The notes under the pieces: generated by a model
Told to the model about the DNA's origin: nothing
Databases searched by the model: none
Seen by the model: the letters and a program-made list of their open reading frames with translations, nothing else
Position numbers and translations under genes: made by a program
In this document: positions 17,519-27,008 of the stretch, one piece after another
How the letters are laid out: every line of letters begins with the position of its first letter
Position numbering within the stretch: the first letter of the stretch is position 1
Source of the DNA: Pseudomonas sp. W4I3
GTDB taxonomy: Bacteria > Pseudomonadota > Gammaproteobacteria > Pseudomonadales > Pseudomonadaceae
Reading direction: 5' to 3'
DNA: 64,000 bases
Assembly: GCF_030816195.1 (NCBI RefSeq)
Contig: NZ_JAUSXS010000001.1
Location: 62,001-126,000 of the forward strand

Positions 17519-19288
17519 CTACAACGCAAACGCCTGCGCCGGCAAGCTCATCAGGCATTCGCTGCCCGCCTCCACCGCCGCCCGGTGCGTCGCGGTGCGC
17601 GGCAACAGGCGTTTGAAGTAGAAGTCGCACGTTGCCAGTTTGGCTTGGGCAAACCCTGGGTCGTCGTGCCCTTGCGCCGCAATCGCCATGCGCAGCCACA
17701 GGTAGGCAAGGATGATGTAACCGCTGTACATCAGGTAATCCATGGCTGCCGCCCCCACCTCGTCGGGGTTTTTCATCGCCGCCGTGCCGACCTTCAGCGT
17801 CAGCTCACCCCACTGCTGGTTCAACTGGTTGAGCTGATCTACATGGGCCTTGAGTTGTGCGTGTTCGGCATTGGCGGCGCAAAACTTATGCACAATTTTG
17901 GTAAAGCCGCGCAGCAGCTTGCCCTGGCTGCCCAGCACCTTGCGTCCCAGCAAGTCGAGGGCCTGGATACCGTTGGTGCCTTCATAGATCGGCGCAATCC
18001 GCGCGTCACGCGCCAACTGCTCCATGCCCCACTCGCGAATATAGCCATGGCCGCCGAACACCTGCATACCGTGGTTGGTCACCTCCAGCCCGGTTTCGGT
18101 CATGAAGGCTTTGCAGATCGGCGTGAGGAAGGCCAGCAGGTCTTCCGCCTCCTGGCGCTGGCCGGCATCGGCGCTCAGGTGCGCAGTGTCGAGCAACTGG
18201 GCGGTGAAATAGGTCAGCGCACGATTGCCTTCGTTGAAGGCTTTCATGGTCAACAGCATGCGGCGTACATCGGCGTGCACGATGATCGGGTCGGCGGCTT
18301 TCTCCGGGGCCTTGGCGCCGGTCAGCGAACGCATCTGCAGGCGGTCGTTGGCGTAGTTGACCGCACCCTGGAAGCTGGCCTCGCCATTGCACAAGCCCTG
18401 CATCCCCGTGCCCAGGCGCGCATGGTTCATCATGGTGAACATGCAGTTGAGGCCTTTGTTCGCCTCGCCAATCAGGAATCCCTTGGCGCCGTCGAAGTTC
18501 AGCACGCAGGTGGCCGAGGCCTTGATGCCCATCTTGTGTTCGATGGCGCCGCAGTGCACCGCGTTGCGCTCGCCGGAGTCGGCGTGAAACTTGGGCACGA
18601 TAAACAAAGAGATGCCTTTGGTGCCCGCCGGCGCATCCGGCAGTTTGGCCAGCACCAGGTGGATGATGTTTGCACTCATGTCGTGCTCGCCGGCCGAGAT
18701 GAAGATCTTGCTGCCGGTGACCGCATAACTGCCATCCACCTGGGGCACGGCGCGGGTTTTGATCAACCCCAGGTCAGTGCCGCAGTGGGCTTCGGTCAGG
18801 CACATGGTGCCGGTCCATTCGCCAGCGGTGAGCTTGTGCAGGTAAGTGGCTTTCTGTTCTTCGGTGCCGTGGGCGTGGATCGCCGACATTGCACCGTGGG
18901 TCAGGCCTGGGTACATGCCCCAGGACGTATTGCTTGACCCGATCATCTCGCTCAGCACCAGCCCCAGGGACTGCGGCAAGCCCTGGCCGCCGTAGGCCGG
19001 GTCCGCCGCCACGCCGTGCCAGCCGCCTTCCACGTACTGAGCAAAGGCTTGCTTGAAGCCCTTGGGCGTGGTCACTACCCCATTATCGAAATGGCAACCC
19101 TCTTCATCGCCGCTGCGATTGAGCGGCGCGAGCACGTGTTCGCAGAACTTGGCGCCCTCTTCGAGAATGGCACTGACCATGTCGGGGCTGGCGTCCGTCG
19201 CGCCCAGGGCAGCGTAGTGGCCATGGAAATCGAACACGTTGTCGATCAGAAAGCGCATGTCGCGCAGGGGAGCTTTGTATTCAGGCAT
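17519..19288 (-). CDS. Acyl-CoA dehydrogenase, paralogue 2
   Basis: A 589-residue paralogue of the flanking dehydrogenases, starting MPEYKAPLRDMRFLIDNVFD. I use ATG 19288 because it aligns with the other two starts; the frame is open 19 codons further upstream. Motifs [28 protein letters not shown] and [16 protein letters not shown] are intact, so it should be active in the alpha-beta desaturation of acyl-CoA. Substrate chain length cannot be told from the sequence. No PsrA-like operator is seen in its upstream gap. Confidence 0.9.
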   Translation of the reverse strand: MPEYKAPLRDMRFLIDNVFDFHGHYAALGATDASPDMVSAILEEGAKFCEHVLAPLNRSGDEEGCHFDNGVVTTPKGFKQAFAQYVEGGWHGVAADPAYGGQGLPQSLGLVLSEMIGSSNTSWGMYPGLTHGAMSAIHAHGTEEQKATYLHKLTAGEWTGTMCLTEAHCGTDLGLIKTRAVPQVDGSYAVTGSKIFISAGEHDMSANIIHLVLAKLPDAPAGTKGISLFIVPKFHADSGERNAVHCGAIEHKMGIKASATCVLNFDGAKGFLIGEANKGLNCMFTMMNHARLGTGMQGLCNGEASFQGAVNYANDRLQMRSLTGAKAPEKAADPIIVHADVRRMLLTMKAFNEGNRALTYFTAQLLDTAHLSADAGQRQEAEDLLAFLTPICKAFMTETGLEVTNHGMQVFGGHGYIREWGMEQLARDARIAPIYEGTNGIQALDLLGRKVLGSQGKLLRGFTKIVHKFCAANAEHAQLKAHVDQLNQLNQQWGELTLKVGTAAMKNPDEVGAAAMDYLMYSGYIILAYLWLRMAIAAQGHDDPGFAQAKLATCDFYFKRLLPRTATHRAAVEAGSECLMSLPAQAFAL

Positions 19289-19378
19289 GGCGATGTCTCC
19301 GGCAGCAGATGGTCTCAACCTACTGCCGGCCAAGGCCCCGGACAATCACTGTAGCGCTGCTGAATACAGCACCATTAC

Positions 19379-20668
19379 TCAACCGGCAGCGCTTTGCATG
19401 CGCACGGCACCGCGACGGTTCTGCCCGGATGCAATCACGCAGTTGCGCCCGGCGCCCTTGGCGGCGTACAGCGCCTGGTCGGCGGACTTGAGCACTTCTT
19501 CAGGGCTACGCTGCTCGGCCTGGCGCTCGGCCACGCCGATGCTGACGGTCACCGACACACTGGACGCGCCGCTGCCGGCCCGGCGCTGGCGGCCTTGATG
19601 GTCGTCATTGGGGCGGTCCGGGTTGCGCAACTTGATCGCATAGTTGGCGATGATCTCGCGGATTTCCTCCAGGTGCGGCATGCATTCATCCAGGGTCTTG
19701 CCGGCGAACACCACGGCAAACTCTTCACCACCGTAACGGTAGGCGCGCCCGCCGCCGCTGACCTTGGACAGTTTGCTCGCCACCAGGCGCAGCACCTGGT
19801 CGCCTACGTCATGGCCATGGGTATCGTTGAAACGTTTGAAATGGTCCACGTCGCCCATCGCCAACACGTAGTTGCGCCCCAGCCGCTGCATGCGCTCGTT
19901 AAGGGCGCGGCGACCCGGCAAGCCGGTCAGCTCATCGCGAAACGCCATTTGATAGGCCTCGTGCGCCACGCCGGCAGCGATCATCAGCATGACCTGGCTG
20001 CACATGATGTTGAGGGTGAACGGCAAAATGAAGGTTTGCGGCAGCATCCAGAACATCCCCAGCAGCCCCACTAACTGCGCGGCGTGCAGCGGGCGCGGCT
20101 GATACCAGTACTGGGCGGCCAGGGTGAGGAAGCCAATCAGAAACATCGGGTACGAAAGCTGGATCAGGCTCATCCAGGCGCCATGCAACGCCGGCCAGCG
20201 AATTTCGGCTAACCAGTTCAGCACACCCTGGGGATAACTTTGCTCCAGCGCCAGTGCCACGCTACCGATGGCCAGCAGCACTGCGCAGCGTGCGACAAAG
20301 TCGCGGAACAGGTGGGTCTTTTCCTGCCACAGCGCATACACACTGAACAGCAAGGGCAGCAGCAGGCAGACCAGGTGGAACACCACGGCGGCGTCTTCAC
20401 GCACGCGGCCATTGTCGCGATAGAAGTCGGTCTGGGTGTCCAGCAGGAAATACGCGACATACACCGTGATCATCAGGAACAGCTCGCGCTGGCGTCGATA
20501 CACCGCGCAGTAAGCACCGCCGAGCAACAGCACCAGGGTCGGCAGCACGTTGAACAGCGAGGTGAAGAAGACGTTGAGGTCCTTGAGATAGGCAGCCGAA
20601 AGCCCGGCCAGTAACAGCAGCAGCGAGGGCAGAAAATGACTGAACCGTACAGCGGACGCGCGTGACAA
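19379..20668 (-). CDS. Membrane-bound GGDEF diguanylate cyclase
   Basis: A roughly 429-residue protein: seven or so hydrophobic helices in the first 240 residues (an MHYT/7TM-like sensor region with no assigned ligand) and a C-terminal GGDEF domain whose active site reads RYGGEEF, competent for c-di-GMP synthesis. The RxxD inhibitory site is absent five residues upstream (RAYRY occupies that position). The start is uncertain: TTG 20668 has GGAG eight bases before it and begins just before the first helix; the frame extends to 20740. It lies between acyl-CoA dehydrogenase copies on the same strand, an insertion relative to the contiguous P. aeruginosa order as I recall it. Confidence 0.85.
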   Translation of the reverse strand: MSRASAVRFSHFLPSLLLLLAGLSAAYLKDLNVFFTSLFNVLPTLVLLLGGAYCAVYRRQRELFLMITVYVAYFLLDTQTDFYRDNGRVREDAAVVFHLVCLLLPLLFSVYALWQEKTHLFRDFVARCAVLLAIGSVALALEQSYPQGVLNWLAEIRWPALHGAWMSLIQLSYPMFLIGFLTLAAQYWYQPRPLHAAQLVGLLGMFWMLPQTFILPFTLNIMCSQVMLMIAAGVAHEAYQMAFRDELTGLPGRRALNERMQRLGRNYVLAMGDVDHFKRFNDTHGHDVGDQVLRLVASKLSKVSGGGRAYRYGGEEFAVVFAGKTLDECMPHLEEIREIIANYAIKLRNPDRPNDDHQGRQRRAGSGASSVSVTVSIGVAERQAEQRSPEEVLKSADQALYAAKGAGRNCVIASGQNRRGAVRMQSAAG

Positions 20669-20825
20669 GGGTAAAGCTCCGACCCGCAAAAAGTAATGGC
20701 ATAGTGCCTGTGCGTGACCAGTTAAACACAACCAGACCAACGTGCATCACATTGCCATCACTGTAACGGCACCGCCCATCAATCCCTTAACGCCAGAGTG
20801 CATTTTAATAATCGACACAGGCCGA

Positions 20826-20915
20826 ATGTGGGAGGGGGCTTGCTCCCGATAGCGGTTAGTCAGCTACAGAGAAGCTGACTGATGCACAGCTATCGGGGGC
20901 AAGCCCCTCCCACAT
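20826..20915. repeat. REPIN (inverted pair of REP elements)
   Basis: ATGTGGGAGGGGGCTTGCTC at 20826 and its inverted partner ending at 20915 bracket an inner hairpin (AGTCAGCT/AAGCTGACT). This is the classic two-REP doublet of the P. fluorescens group. It lies in the 343-base gap between the GGDEF gene and the next dehydrogenase, whose other content is a terminator. Confidence 0.92.
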
Positions 20916-20962
20916 GGACCGCATTGCCAATCTCGGGCCAGTGGCGCCAGACCTGCAAAAAA

Positions 20963-20993
20963 AAAACCGCCACCCTTGAGGGGTGGCGGTTTT
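20963..20993 (-). terminator. Strong terminator of acyl-CoA dehydrogenase paralogue 3
   Basis: AAAACCGCCACCC pairs with GGGTGGCGGTTTT around a five-base loop. On the minus strand it is followed by an unbroken run of Ts (20957-20966), 19 bases past the stop of the dehydrogenase. Confidence 0.92.
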
Positions 20994-21011
20994 AGATGAT
21001 TTCGGTGCGGC

Positions 21012-22817
21012 TTAGTAAGCCAGGCCGAAGTCCTCTTCTTTCATGTCCATCAGGTTGCTGGCGCCCGACAGCATGGTTGCTACGTGGGTGCGGGTACGCG
21101 GCAGGATGCGCTGGAAGTAGAAGCGCGCGGTCTGCAGCTTGGCGGTGTAGAACGCCTCTTCGGAGGTACCGGCAGCCAGTTTCTCAGCCGCCAGGCGCGC
21201 CATGTCGGCCCAGAAGTAAGCCAGGCACGCGTAACCGGAGTACATCAGGTAATCCACCGAGGCGGCACCGACTTCTTCACGGTCTTTCATCGCGGCCATG
21301 CCGACCTTCATGGTCAACTCGCCCCACTCTTTGTTCAGCGCCGCCAGCGGTGCAACGAACTCATTGACCGCGTCATTGCCTTCGTTGGCCTGGCAGAACT
21401 TGTGGACGATCTTGGTGAAGCCCTTGAGCGCTTCGCCTTGAGTCATCAGCACTTTACGGCCCAGCAGGTCGAGCGCCTGGATACCGGTGGTGCCTTCGTA
21501 CAGCATCGAAATACGGCTGTCGCGAACGTTCTGCTCCATGCCCCACTCGGCGATGAAACCGTGGCCGCCGTAGATCTGCACACCGTGGTTGGCTGCTTCA
21601 AAGCCGACTTCGGTCATGAATGCCTTGGCGATCGGAGTCATGAAGGCCAGCAGGCCATCGGCCTGTTTCTTGGCTTCGTCGTCGGTGCCGTACTTGACGA
21701 TGTCCACTTGCTTGGCGGTGAAGTACACCATCGCACGGTTGCCTTCGGCGAAGGCTTTCATGGTCAGCAGCATGCGGCGCACGTCTGGGTGCACGATGAT
21801 CGGGTCGGCGGCTTTGTCCGGCGCTTTCGGGCCAGTCAGGGAGCGCATTTGCAGGCGATCGCGAGCGTATTTCAGGCCACCCTGGAAACCGATCTCGGCG
21901 TGGGCCAGGCCTTGCAGCGCAGTACCCAGGCGAGCGGTGTTCATGAAGGTGAACATGCAGTTCAGGCCTTTGTTCGCCGGGCCGATCAGGTAACCGGTGG
22001 CCGCGTCGAAGTTCATCACGCAGGTAGCGTTGCCGTGGATGCCCATCTTGTGTTCCAGGGAGCCACAGGTTACCGCGTTGCGCTCACCGATCGAGCCATC
22101 GGCGTTCGGCAGGAACTTGGGCACGATAAACAGCGAGATGCCTTTGGTGCCGGCCGGTGCGTCGGGCAGGCGGGCCAGTACGATGTGGACGATGTTGTCG
22201 GCCATGTCGTGTTCACCGGCCGAGATGAAGATTTTGGTGCCGGAGACTTTGTAGGAACCGTCGGCCTGAGGTTCGGCCTTGGTGCGCAACATGCCCAGGT
22301 CGGTGCCGCAGTGCGGCTCGGTCAGGCACATGGTGCCGGTCCACTCGCCCGAGACCAGTTTGGTCAGGTAGGCCTCTTGCTGCTCAGGCGTACCGTGCTC
22401 GGAAATGGTGTTCATCGCACCGTGGGACAAGCCTGGGTACATGCCCCACGACCAGTTGGCTTCGCCAACCATTTCACTCACGGCAAGGCCCAGGGATTCC
22501 GGCAGGCCTTGGCCGCCGTGCTCAACGTCGTGGGCCAGGCTTGGCCAGCCGCCTTCGACGAACTGTTTGTAGGCTTCCTTGAAACCCGCAGGGGTTTTAA
22601 CGCCTGACTCGCTCCAGGTACACCCTTCGATGTCACCCACGCGGTTCAGCGGTGCCAGCACTTGCTCACAGAACTTGGCGCCTTCTTCGAGAATGGCGTC
22701 AACCATGTCCGGCGTAGCGTCCTGGCAAGCCGGCAGGCTTTGATAGTGCGCTTCATAGCCGAGCAGTTCGTCACGAACGAAGCGAATATCACGCAAGGGG
22801 GCCTTGTAGTCAGGCAT
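21012..22817 (-). CDS. Acyl-CoA dehydrogenase, paralogue 3 (PA0506/FadE1-like)
   Basis: A 601-residue acyl-CoA dehydrogenase starting [20 protein letters not shown], with [28 protein letters not shown] and [16 protein letters not shown] intact (Thr replaces the Asn of the other copies). ATG 22817 aligns with its paralogues. Its position beside the small hypothetical and bioD matches P. aeruginosa PA0506, reported as a long-chain fatty acyl-CoA dehydrogenase and a PsrA target. The overlapping PsrA-like boxes 60-90 bases upstream support fatty-acid control of this copy specifically. Confidence 0.92.
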   Translation of the reverse strand: MPDYKAPLRDIRFVRDELLGYEAHYQSLPACQDATPDMVDAILEEGAKFCEQVLAPLNRVGDIEGCTWSESGVKTPAGFKEAYKQFVEGGWPSLAHDVEHGGQGLPESLGLAVSEMVGEANWSWGMYPGLSHGAMNTISEHGTPEQQEAYLTKLVSGEWTGTMCLTEPHCGTDLGMLRTKAEPQADGSYKVSGTKIFISAGEHDMADNIVHIVLARLPDAPAGTKGISLFIVPKFLPNADGSIGERNAVTCGSLEHKMGIHGNATCVMNFDAATGYLIGPANKGLNCMFTFMNTARLGTALQGLAHAEIGFQGGLKYARDRLQMRSLTGPKAPDKAADPIIVHPDVRRMLLTMKAFAEGNRAMVYFTAKQVDIVKYGTDDEAKKQADGLLAFMTPIAKAFMTEVGFEAANHGVQIYGGHGFIAEWGMEQNVRDSRISMLYEGTTGIQALDLLGRKVLMTQGEALKGFTKIVHKFCQANEGNDAVNEFVAPLAALNKEWGELTMKVGMAAMKDREEVGAASVDYLMYSGYACLAYFWADMARLAAEKLAAGTSEEAFYTAKLQTARFYFQRILPRTRTHVATMLSGASNLMDMKEEDFGLAY

Positions 22818-22877
22818 AGCGATAAACCTCTGCTGATGTATCTGGGATGAACAACCGCGTGGATGCGTCAGGGCGGT

Positions 22878-22904
22878 CAAACAGGTGTTTGAAACATACG
22901 TTTA
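22878..22904 (-). promoter_or_regulatory. Two overlapping PsrA-type operators
   Basis: CAAAC-AGGT-GTTTG (22878-22891) and GAAAC-ATAC-GTTTA (22891-22904) share one base. The first fits exactly the published PsrA consensus (G/C)AAAC-N2-4-GTTT(G/C); the second misses only the last base. PsrA is the long-chain-fatty-acid-responsive TetR regulator of pseudomonads. The rest of the 336-base gap (22818-23153) holds a REPIN and nothing else recognised. Confidence 0.72.
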
Positions 22905-23037
22905 CGACCTGGGGTTGTCAAGCGTCGGCCCGATGCCGTTTGTCTTGATACGGGTCAATGGCGCGCACGGCAACGCCTGTGGCGTGATGCCACATGATTA
23001 AGAAGTACTAAGCGTTCAGCAGGAAGGCACAAAACAA

Positions 23038-23128
23038 ATGTGGGAGGGGGCTTGCTCCCGATGGCGGTAGGTCAGCTATGAATAAGCTGACTGATAAACC
23101 GCTCTCGGGGAGCAAGCCCCCTCCCACG
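23038..23128. repeat. REPIN
   Basis: ATGTGGGAGGGGGCTTGCTC at 23038 and the inverse copy ending CCCCCTCCCACG at 23128 flank the inner arms GTCAGCT and AAGCTGAC. It is close in sequence and spacing to the copy at 20826. Confidence 0.92.
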
Positions 23129-23153
23129 CTTTGAATTGCATAAGGCAGAAGGG

Positions 23154-23435
23154 TCAGGCGTAGGTGTCGATCAGCGTACCGAGCATTTCGTCCGAAGCCT
23201 TGGCGACTTTCGCGCCCAGCTCCACTTGAAACTTGCCCTGGGCCATCTCGACCATATTGCTCGCCGAGTTGGACGCCTGAGCGCGATCGTTGGCCTGCAG
23301 ACGGTCGCTTTGCGCGGCCGATGGCTGGTTCGTTGCGGCGCTGGCAATGTTGCCGGCGGCCTGGTCGACACGGTTCTGCCCGGCCTGAATCGTACTCAGG
23401 CCCGAATAAAACGCGCTGCTTCCAGAGATTTCCAT
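23154..23435 (-). CDS. Small protein resembling fused ends of flagellar rod/hook proteins
   Basis: A 93-residue protein, present as a conserved hypothetical beside bioD in P. aeruginosa (PA0505, from memory). Residues 8-33 (AFYSGLSTIQAGQNRVDQAA, then GNIASA) resemble the N-terminal helix of FlgB/C/E/F/G rod and hook proteins, which typically contains a GL-x(n)-NIAN signature. Residues 61-90, with AKVAKASDEMLGTLID, resemble their C-terminal helix. Between them is only a polar Ala/Gln/Ser-rich linker. No signal peptide or membrane segment is seen. Rod proteins reach the flagellar export gate through these ends, so an export substrate or axial-protein mimic is possible; function is otherwise unknown. 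Confidence 0.8.
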   Translation of the reverse strand: MEISGSSAFYSGLSTIQAGQNRVDQAAGNIASAATNQPSAAQSDRLQANDRAQASNSASNMVEMAQGKFQVELGAKVAKASDEMLGTLIDTYA

Positions 23436-23541
23436 GGCGTAAGCCTGCCTTTAGAGAATCGTGAAGGTGGATTGAAGCAGACATCCTGGCAAAAGGCCCG
23501 TCAAAAACGCTAATGGCATATTGCCTTAGCGATAGCCAAAA

Positions 23542-24222
23542 TCAGTCAAGCAGGTCCATTTCCAGGTATGCCGCCACAGCGCTTGCCCCGGCATGCTTGA
23601 GTTTCGGCACGCGGCCCAGGCAAGGCGCCGGCAAACGCTCGGCCAACGTGGCGAGGTTTTCTTCCAGACGAGAGGTCTTCGGGTCGATGATATTGGCCAC
23701 CCAACCGGCCAGCGGCAAACCATCTCGTGCGATCGCTTCGGCCGTGAGCAGTGCATGGCTGATACACCCCAAGCGCACGCCCACCACCAGAATCACCGGT
23801 AGCTTGAGCGCAATGGCCAGGTCCGACAGATTGGACTGGTCGGCCAAGGGCACGCGCCAACCGCCGGCGCCTTCGATCAAGGTGAAGTCGGCGTTATGCG
23901 CCAGGATCCGCTGCATCGGCTTGAGCAGCGATTGTACCGTCAGCGCGACACCCGCCTCACGGGCGGCCAGGTGCGGCGCAATCGCCGGCTCGAACGCCAC
24001 CGGGTTGACCTCGGCATACGTCAACGGCAATGAACATTCAGCGAGCAGCGCCAAGGCATCGGCATTGCGCAACCCCTTGGGCGTTATCTGGCAGCCCGAC
24101 GCTACGGGTTTTCCCGCCGCCGTGCTTTTGCCGGCTTGGCGCGCAGCATGCAGCAGGCCGGCGGCGACGGTGGTCTTGCCCACATCGGTGTCGGTACCGG
24201 TGATGAAATACGCAGCGCTCAT
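23542..24222 (-). CDS. bioD: Dethiobiotin synthase
   Basis: A 226-residue ATP-dependent enzyme closing the ureido ring of dethiobiotin from DAPA and CO2 (EC 6.3.3.3). The P-loop [10 protein letters not shown] is at residues 8-17, and [10 protein letters not shown], the conserved second motif, follows. It is the last gene of the bioBFHCD run and overlaps bioC by four bases. A 106-base gap separates it from the rod-like small gene. Confidence 0.95.
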   Translation of the reverse strand: MSAAYFITGTDTDVGKTTVAAGLLHAARQAGKSTAAGKPVASGCQITPKGLRNADALALLAECSLPLTYAEVNPVAFEPAIAPHLAAREAGVALTVQSLLKPMQRILAHNADFTLIEGAGGWRVPLADQSNLSDLAIALKLPVILVVGVRLGCISHALLTAEAIARDGLPLAGWVANIIDPKTSRLEENLATLAERLPAPCLGRVPKLKHAGASAVAAYLEMDLLD

Positions 24223-25043
24223 CGCGGTTTCTCCAGTACGGCGTACACCACCTGATAGGTGGCGGGCAGGCCTTGGGCCTGGCGGAACTGCTCGTAAGCC
24301 TGCACCAGCGCCGCAACCCGTGCGCGGCCCGTCAACCCTCCCGGGCGACCCGGGTTGAGGTTATGCGCACCCAAGGCTTTCAACTCGTGCGTCAGGCTGC
24401 GCACGTCCGGGTAATGCAGCACATGGGCTTGCCGCTCCAGGCTCTTCACCCGAAAGCCACTGGACGCGCACAGCTGCTGATAAGCCTCGAAACCGCGGAA
24501 GCGGTTGACGTGAACCAGGCCATCCGCCGCACGCCAGCTGTCGCGTAATTCCTCCAGGGTCCCGACGCACAGGCTCGCGAAAGCCATCACTCCGCCCGGT
24601 TGCAGTACGCAAAAGGCTTCACGAAGGACCGCGTCAAAGTGCGCACACCACTGCACGGCAAGGCTGGAGAAGAGCAGTTCGAAGCTGCCCGTCTTCAGCG
24701 GCAAGCGTTCTGCATCGCCGGCGACAAAGTGCTGCGCGCCGCCTGAAGGCCGCGCATGCTTGAGCATCCCCTCGGCAATATCCAGCGCGGTGCCTTGGCT
24801 GGCGGGCAGCCGCTCACTCAGTACGCGACTGAAGTAACCCGTGCCACAGCCCAGGTCGAGCCAGCGTTGTGGCGCGAGGCCCGCCGGTAAACGACTCAGC
24901 AGTTCATGCCCGACCGCCCGCTGCAACTCGGCCACGCTGTCGTAACTGGCCGCAGCTCTGGAAAACGAGGCCGCCACCTGGCGTTTGTCGGGCAGAGCAC
25001 CAGGCAAGGGAGGATTGGAGAGATCAGTCATCAACGCACTCAT
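24219..25043 (-). CDS. bioC: Malonyl-ACP O-methyltransferase
   Basis: A 274-residue SAM-dependent methyltransferase that caps malonyl-ACP so that fatty acid synthesis can build pimeloyl-ACP methyl ester. Motif I is [15 protein letters not shown] near residues 63-77. Typical BioC features include the N-terminal [16 protein letters not shown]. The start at 25043 overlaps the end of bioH by 20 bases; ATG 25031 is an alternative. BioH next to it removes the methyl ester, completing the BioC-BioH route. Confidence 0.94.
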   Translation of the reverse strand: MSALMTDLSNPPLPGALPDKRQVAASFSRAAASYDSVAELQRAVGHELLSRLPAGLAPQRWLDLGCGTGYFSRVLSERLPASQGTALDIAEGMLKHARPSGGAQHFVAGDAERLPLKTGSFELLFSSLAVQWCAHFDAVLREAFCVLQPGGVMAFASLCVGTLEELRDSWRAADGLVHVNRFRGFEAYQQLCASSGFRVKSLERQAHVLHYPDVRSLTHELKALGAHNLNPGRPGGLTGRARVAALVQAYEQFRQAQGLPATYQVVYAVLEKPR

Positions 25044-25755
25044 GCAAAAAAGCCTGGATGGCCCCCGCTACACCGTGGGGGTCCTCCAGAAGAAAAGCGT
25101 GACCGGCCTGTTCAATCAGGCCGATTTCCACATCGGGCAGCAGCGCCAGCAGGTCACTGGCGGCCTCGGCCGGCACCAGCCCGTCCTGCCCGGCAAACAG
25201 GTGCAACTGGGGTCCGCGAAACGCCTGCAAGGCAGCGCGGGTGTCCAATTGGGCGAGCAACTCAAGGCCAGGCATCAGCACGCTGGGCGAAGTGTTCGGC
25301 GCCCCGCTGACCAACAGACGCGACAGCCCGCGTGGGTCGACGGCGCCCTTGGCGCACAACAGGCCAAAGCGCTTGAGGGTGACTTGCGAGTCAGCATGGC
25401 AACCGGCGAGGAACGCGTCGAACGTTTCAGGGGGCATTGCGTGCGGCCAACCCTCATGGGCGACGAAACACGGGTTGCTCGCCAGGGTGAGCAGGCCGCA
25501 GCAACGCTCGCCACGGCGTGCCGCCAGCTCTGAAGCGAGCAGGCCGCCCAGGGACCAGCCGCCGAGCCAGACATTGTCCGGCAGCGTGGCATCCAGTTCG
25601 TCGAGCCATTCGGCCAGCTCGCTGGAATCCAGCGCCGGCAGCGGTTCGACCTGCACGCGCAGGTGTTCATTCAAGCCGTGCAACGCCGCGGCCAGCGGCT
25701 CCAGCGGTGATACCCCCAGGCCCCAGCCGGGCAGCAATACCAGTCGATCACGCAT
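25024..25755 (-). CDS. bioH: Pimeloyl-ACP methyl ester carboxylesterase
   Basis: A 243-residue alpha/beta hydrolase ending pimeloyl elongation by cleaving the methyl ester. The nucleophile is Ser68 in GGWSLGG; the acid and base are probably Asp in FAGQDGLVP and His in EQAGHAF. It lies inside the bio operon, overlapping bioF by eight bases and bioC by 20, unlike E. coli where bioH stands alone. Confidence 0.93.
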   Translation of the reverse strand: MRDRLVLLPGWGLGVSPLEPLAAALHGLNEHLRVQVEPLPALDSSELAEWLDELDATLPDNVWLGGWSLGGLLASELAARRGERCCGLLTLASNPCFVAHEGWPHAMPPETFDAFLAGCHADSQVTLKRFGLLCAKGAVDPRGLSRLLVSGAPNTSPSVLMPGLELLAQLDTRAALQAFRGPQLHLFAGQDGLVPAEAASDLLALLPDVEIGLIEQAGHAFLLEDPHGVAGAIQAFLHECVDD

Positions 25756-26929
25756 GCTCGGGCTCCGTAGCGTTTAACATCCGGAAACACGCCTCCAATG
25801 CGTTTAACAATAGCTGCACCTGCGCCGCGCTGTGGGCCGCCGTCAACGTCACGCGCAAACGAGCGCCGCCGGCGGGCACGGTGGGGGGGCGGATCGCGGT
25901 CACCATCAGCCCGCGCTCGCGCAGCATCTGCGACAGGCGCAGGGCACGTGCGCTGTCGCCAATCAGGATCGGCTGGATCGGCGTGAAACTGTCCATCAGC
26001 GCCAGGCCGATCTGCTCGGCGCCCTGGCGAAACTGGCGGATCAAAGCGTTGAGGTGCTCGCGTCGCCAATGCTCGGTGCGCAGCAGCTCCAGGCTTTTCA
26101 AGGTGGCGCAGGCCAATGCCGGCGGCTGGCTGGTGGTGTAGATGTACGGCCGGGCGAATTGGATCAGGCTTTCGATCAACTCTTCACTGCCCGCCACAAA
26201 GGCCCCGGCGGTGCCGAACGCTTTACCGAGGGTGCCGACCAGTACCGGCACGTCGTCCTGGCTCAAGCCGAAATGCTCGACGATCCCGCCGCCGTTGGCT
26301 CCCAGCGGGCCGAAGCCATGGGCGTCGTCCACCATCAACCAGGCGCCCTTGGCCTTGGTTTCACGGGCCAGCGCCGGCAGATCGGCCAGGTCGCCATCCA
26401 TGCTGAACACGCCGTCGGTGACCACCAGCGTATTACCGGTGGCTTTCTCCAGCCGCTTGGCCAGGCTGGCGGCGTCGTTATGCAGGTAACGGTTGAAACG
26501 CGCACCGGACAACAACCCGGCATCGAGCAACGAAGCATGGTTGAGACGGTCTTCCAGCACCGTATCGCCCTGCCCCACCAGCGCCGTGACCGCACCGAGG
26601 TTGGCCATGTAACCGGTGGTAAACAGCAAGGCCCGTGGGCGCCCGGTCAGGTCGGCCAGTGCTTCCTCCAGTTCATGGTGCGGCGTGGCATGGCCCACTA
26701 CCAAGTGCGACGCACCACCACCCACGCCCCAGCGCGACGCACCGGCGCGCCAGGCCTCGATCACTTGCGGATGGTTGGCCAGGCCGAGGTAGTCGTTATT
26801 GCAAAAGGCGAGCAGCGGCTTGCCGTCCACCACCACGTCCGGGCCTTGTGGGCTCTGGAGCAAGGGACGATGACGGTAGAGGTGTTCGGCACGGCGGGCA
26901 GCGAGGCGCGCGGCGAGATCGAAAGACAT
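25748..26929 (-). CDS. bioF: 8-amino-7-oxononanoate synthase
   Basis: A 393-residue alpha-oxoamine synthase joining pimeloyl-ACP with alanine (EC 2.3.1.47). PLP contacts are visible: [12 protein letters not shown] near residue 50, DDAHGFG, and the Schiff-base lysine in [12 protein letters not shown]. It follows bioB, from which it is separated by 79 bases holding a perfect 32-base palindrome of REP origin. Confidence 0.95.
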   Translation of the reverse strand: MSFDLAARLAARRAEHLYRHRPLLQSPQGPDVVVDGKPLLAFCNNDYLGLANHPQVIEAWRAGASRWGVGGGASHLVVGHATPHHELEEALADLTGRPRALLFTTGYMANLGAVTALVGQGDTVLEDRLNHASLLDAGLLSGARFNRYLHNDAASLAKRLEKATGNTLVVTDGVFSMDGDLADLPALARETKAKGAWLMVDDAHGFGPLGANGGGIVEHFGLSQDDVPVLVGTLGKAFGTAGAFVAGSEELIESLIQFARPYIYTTSQPPALACATLKSLELLRTEHWRREHLNALIRQFRQGAEQIGLALMDSFTPIQPILIGDSARALRLSQMLRERGLMVTAIRPPTVPAGGARLRVTLTAAHSAAQVQLLLNALEACFRMLNATEPEHA

Positions 26930-26961
26930 GCAGGCCTCGATTTAACAGGTTCAGCTCGGTC

Positions 26962-26993
26962 AATGTGGGAGGGGGCAAGCCCCCTCCCACATT
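26962..26993. repeat. Perfect palindrome made of two abutting REP halves, inside the bio operon
   Basis: Arms of 15 bases, AATGTGGGAGGGGGC and its exact complement, are separated only by AA. Both arms are the outer half of the REP element, so this looks like a REPIN that lost its centre. It lies between bioB and bioF and would form a very stable hairpin in the bio mRNA without a T-run. Confidence 0.9.
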
Positions 26994-27008
26994 GGGATTG
27001 GGGTTGAG

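Noticed and set aside
20826-23128. CRISPR-like repeats
   Set aside because: The repeated units are inverted REP pairs at irregular distances, with no regular spacers and no cas genes.
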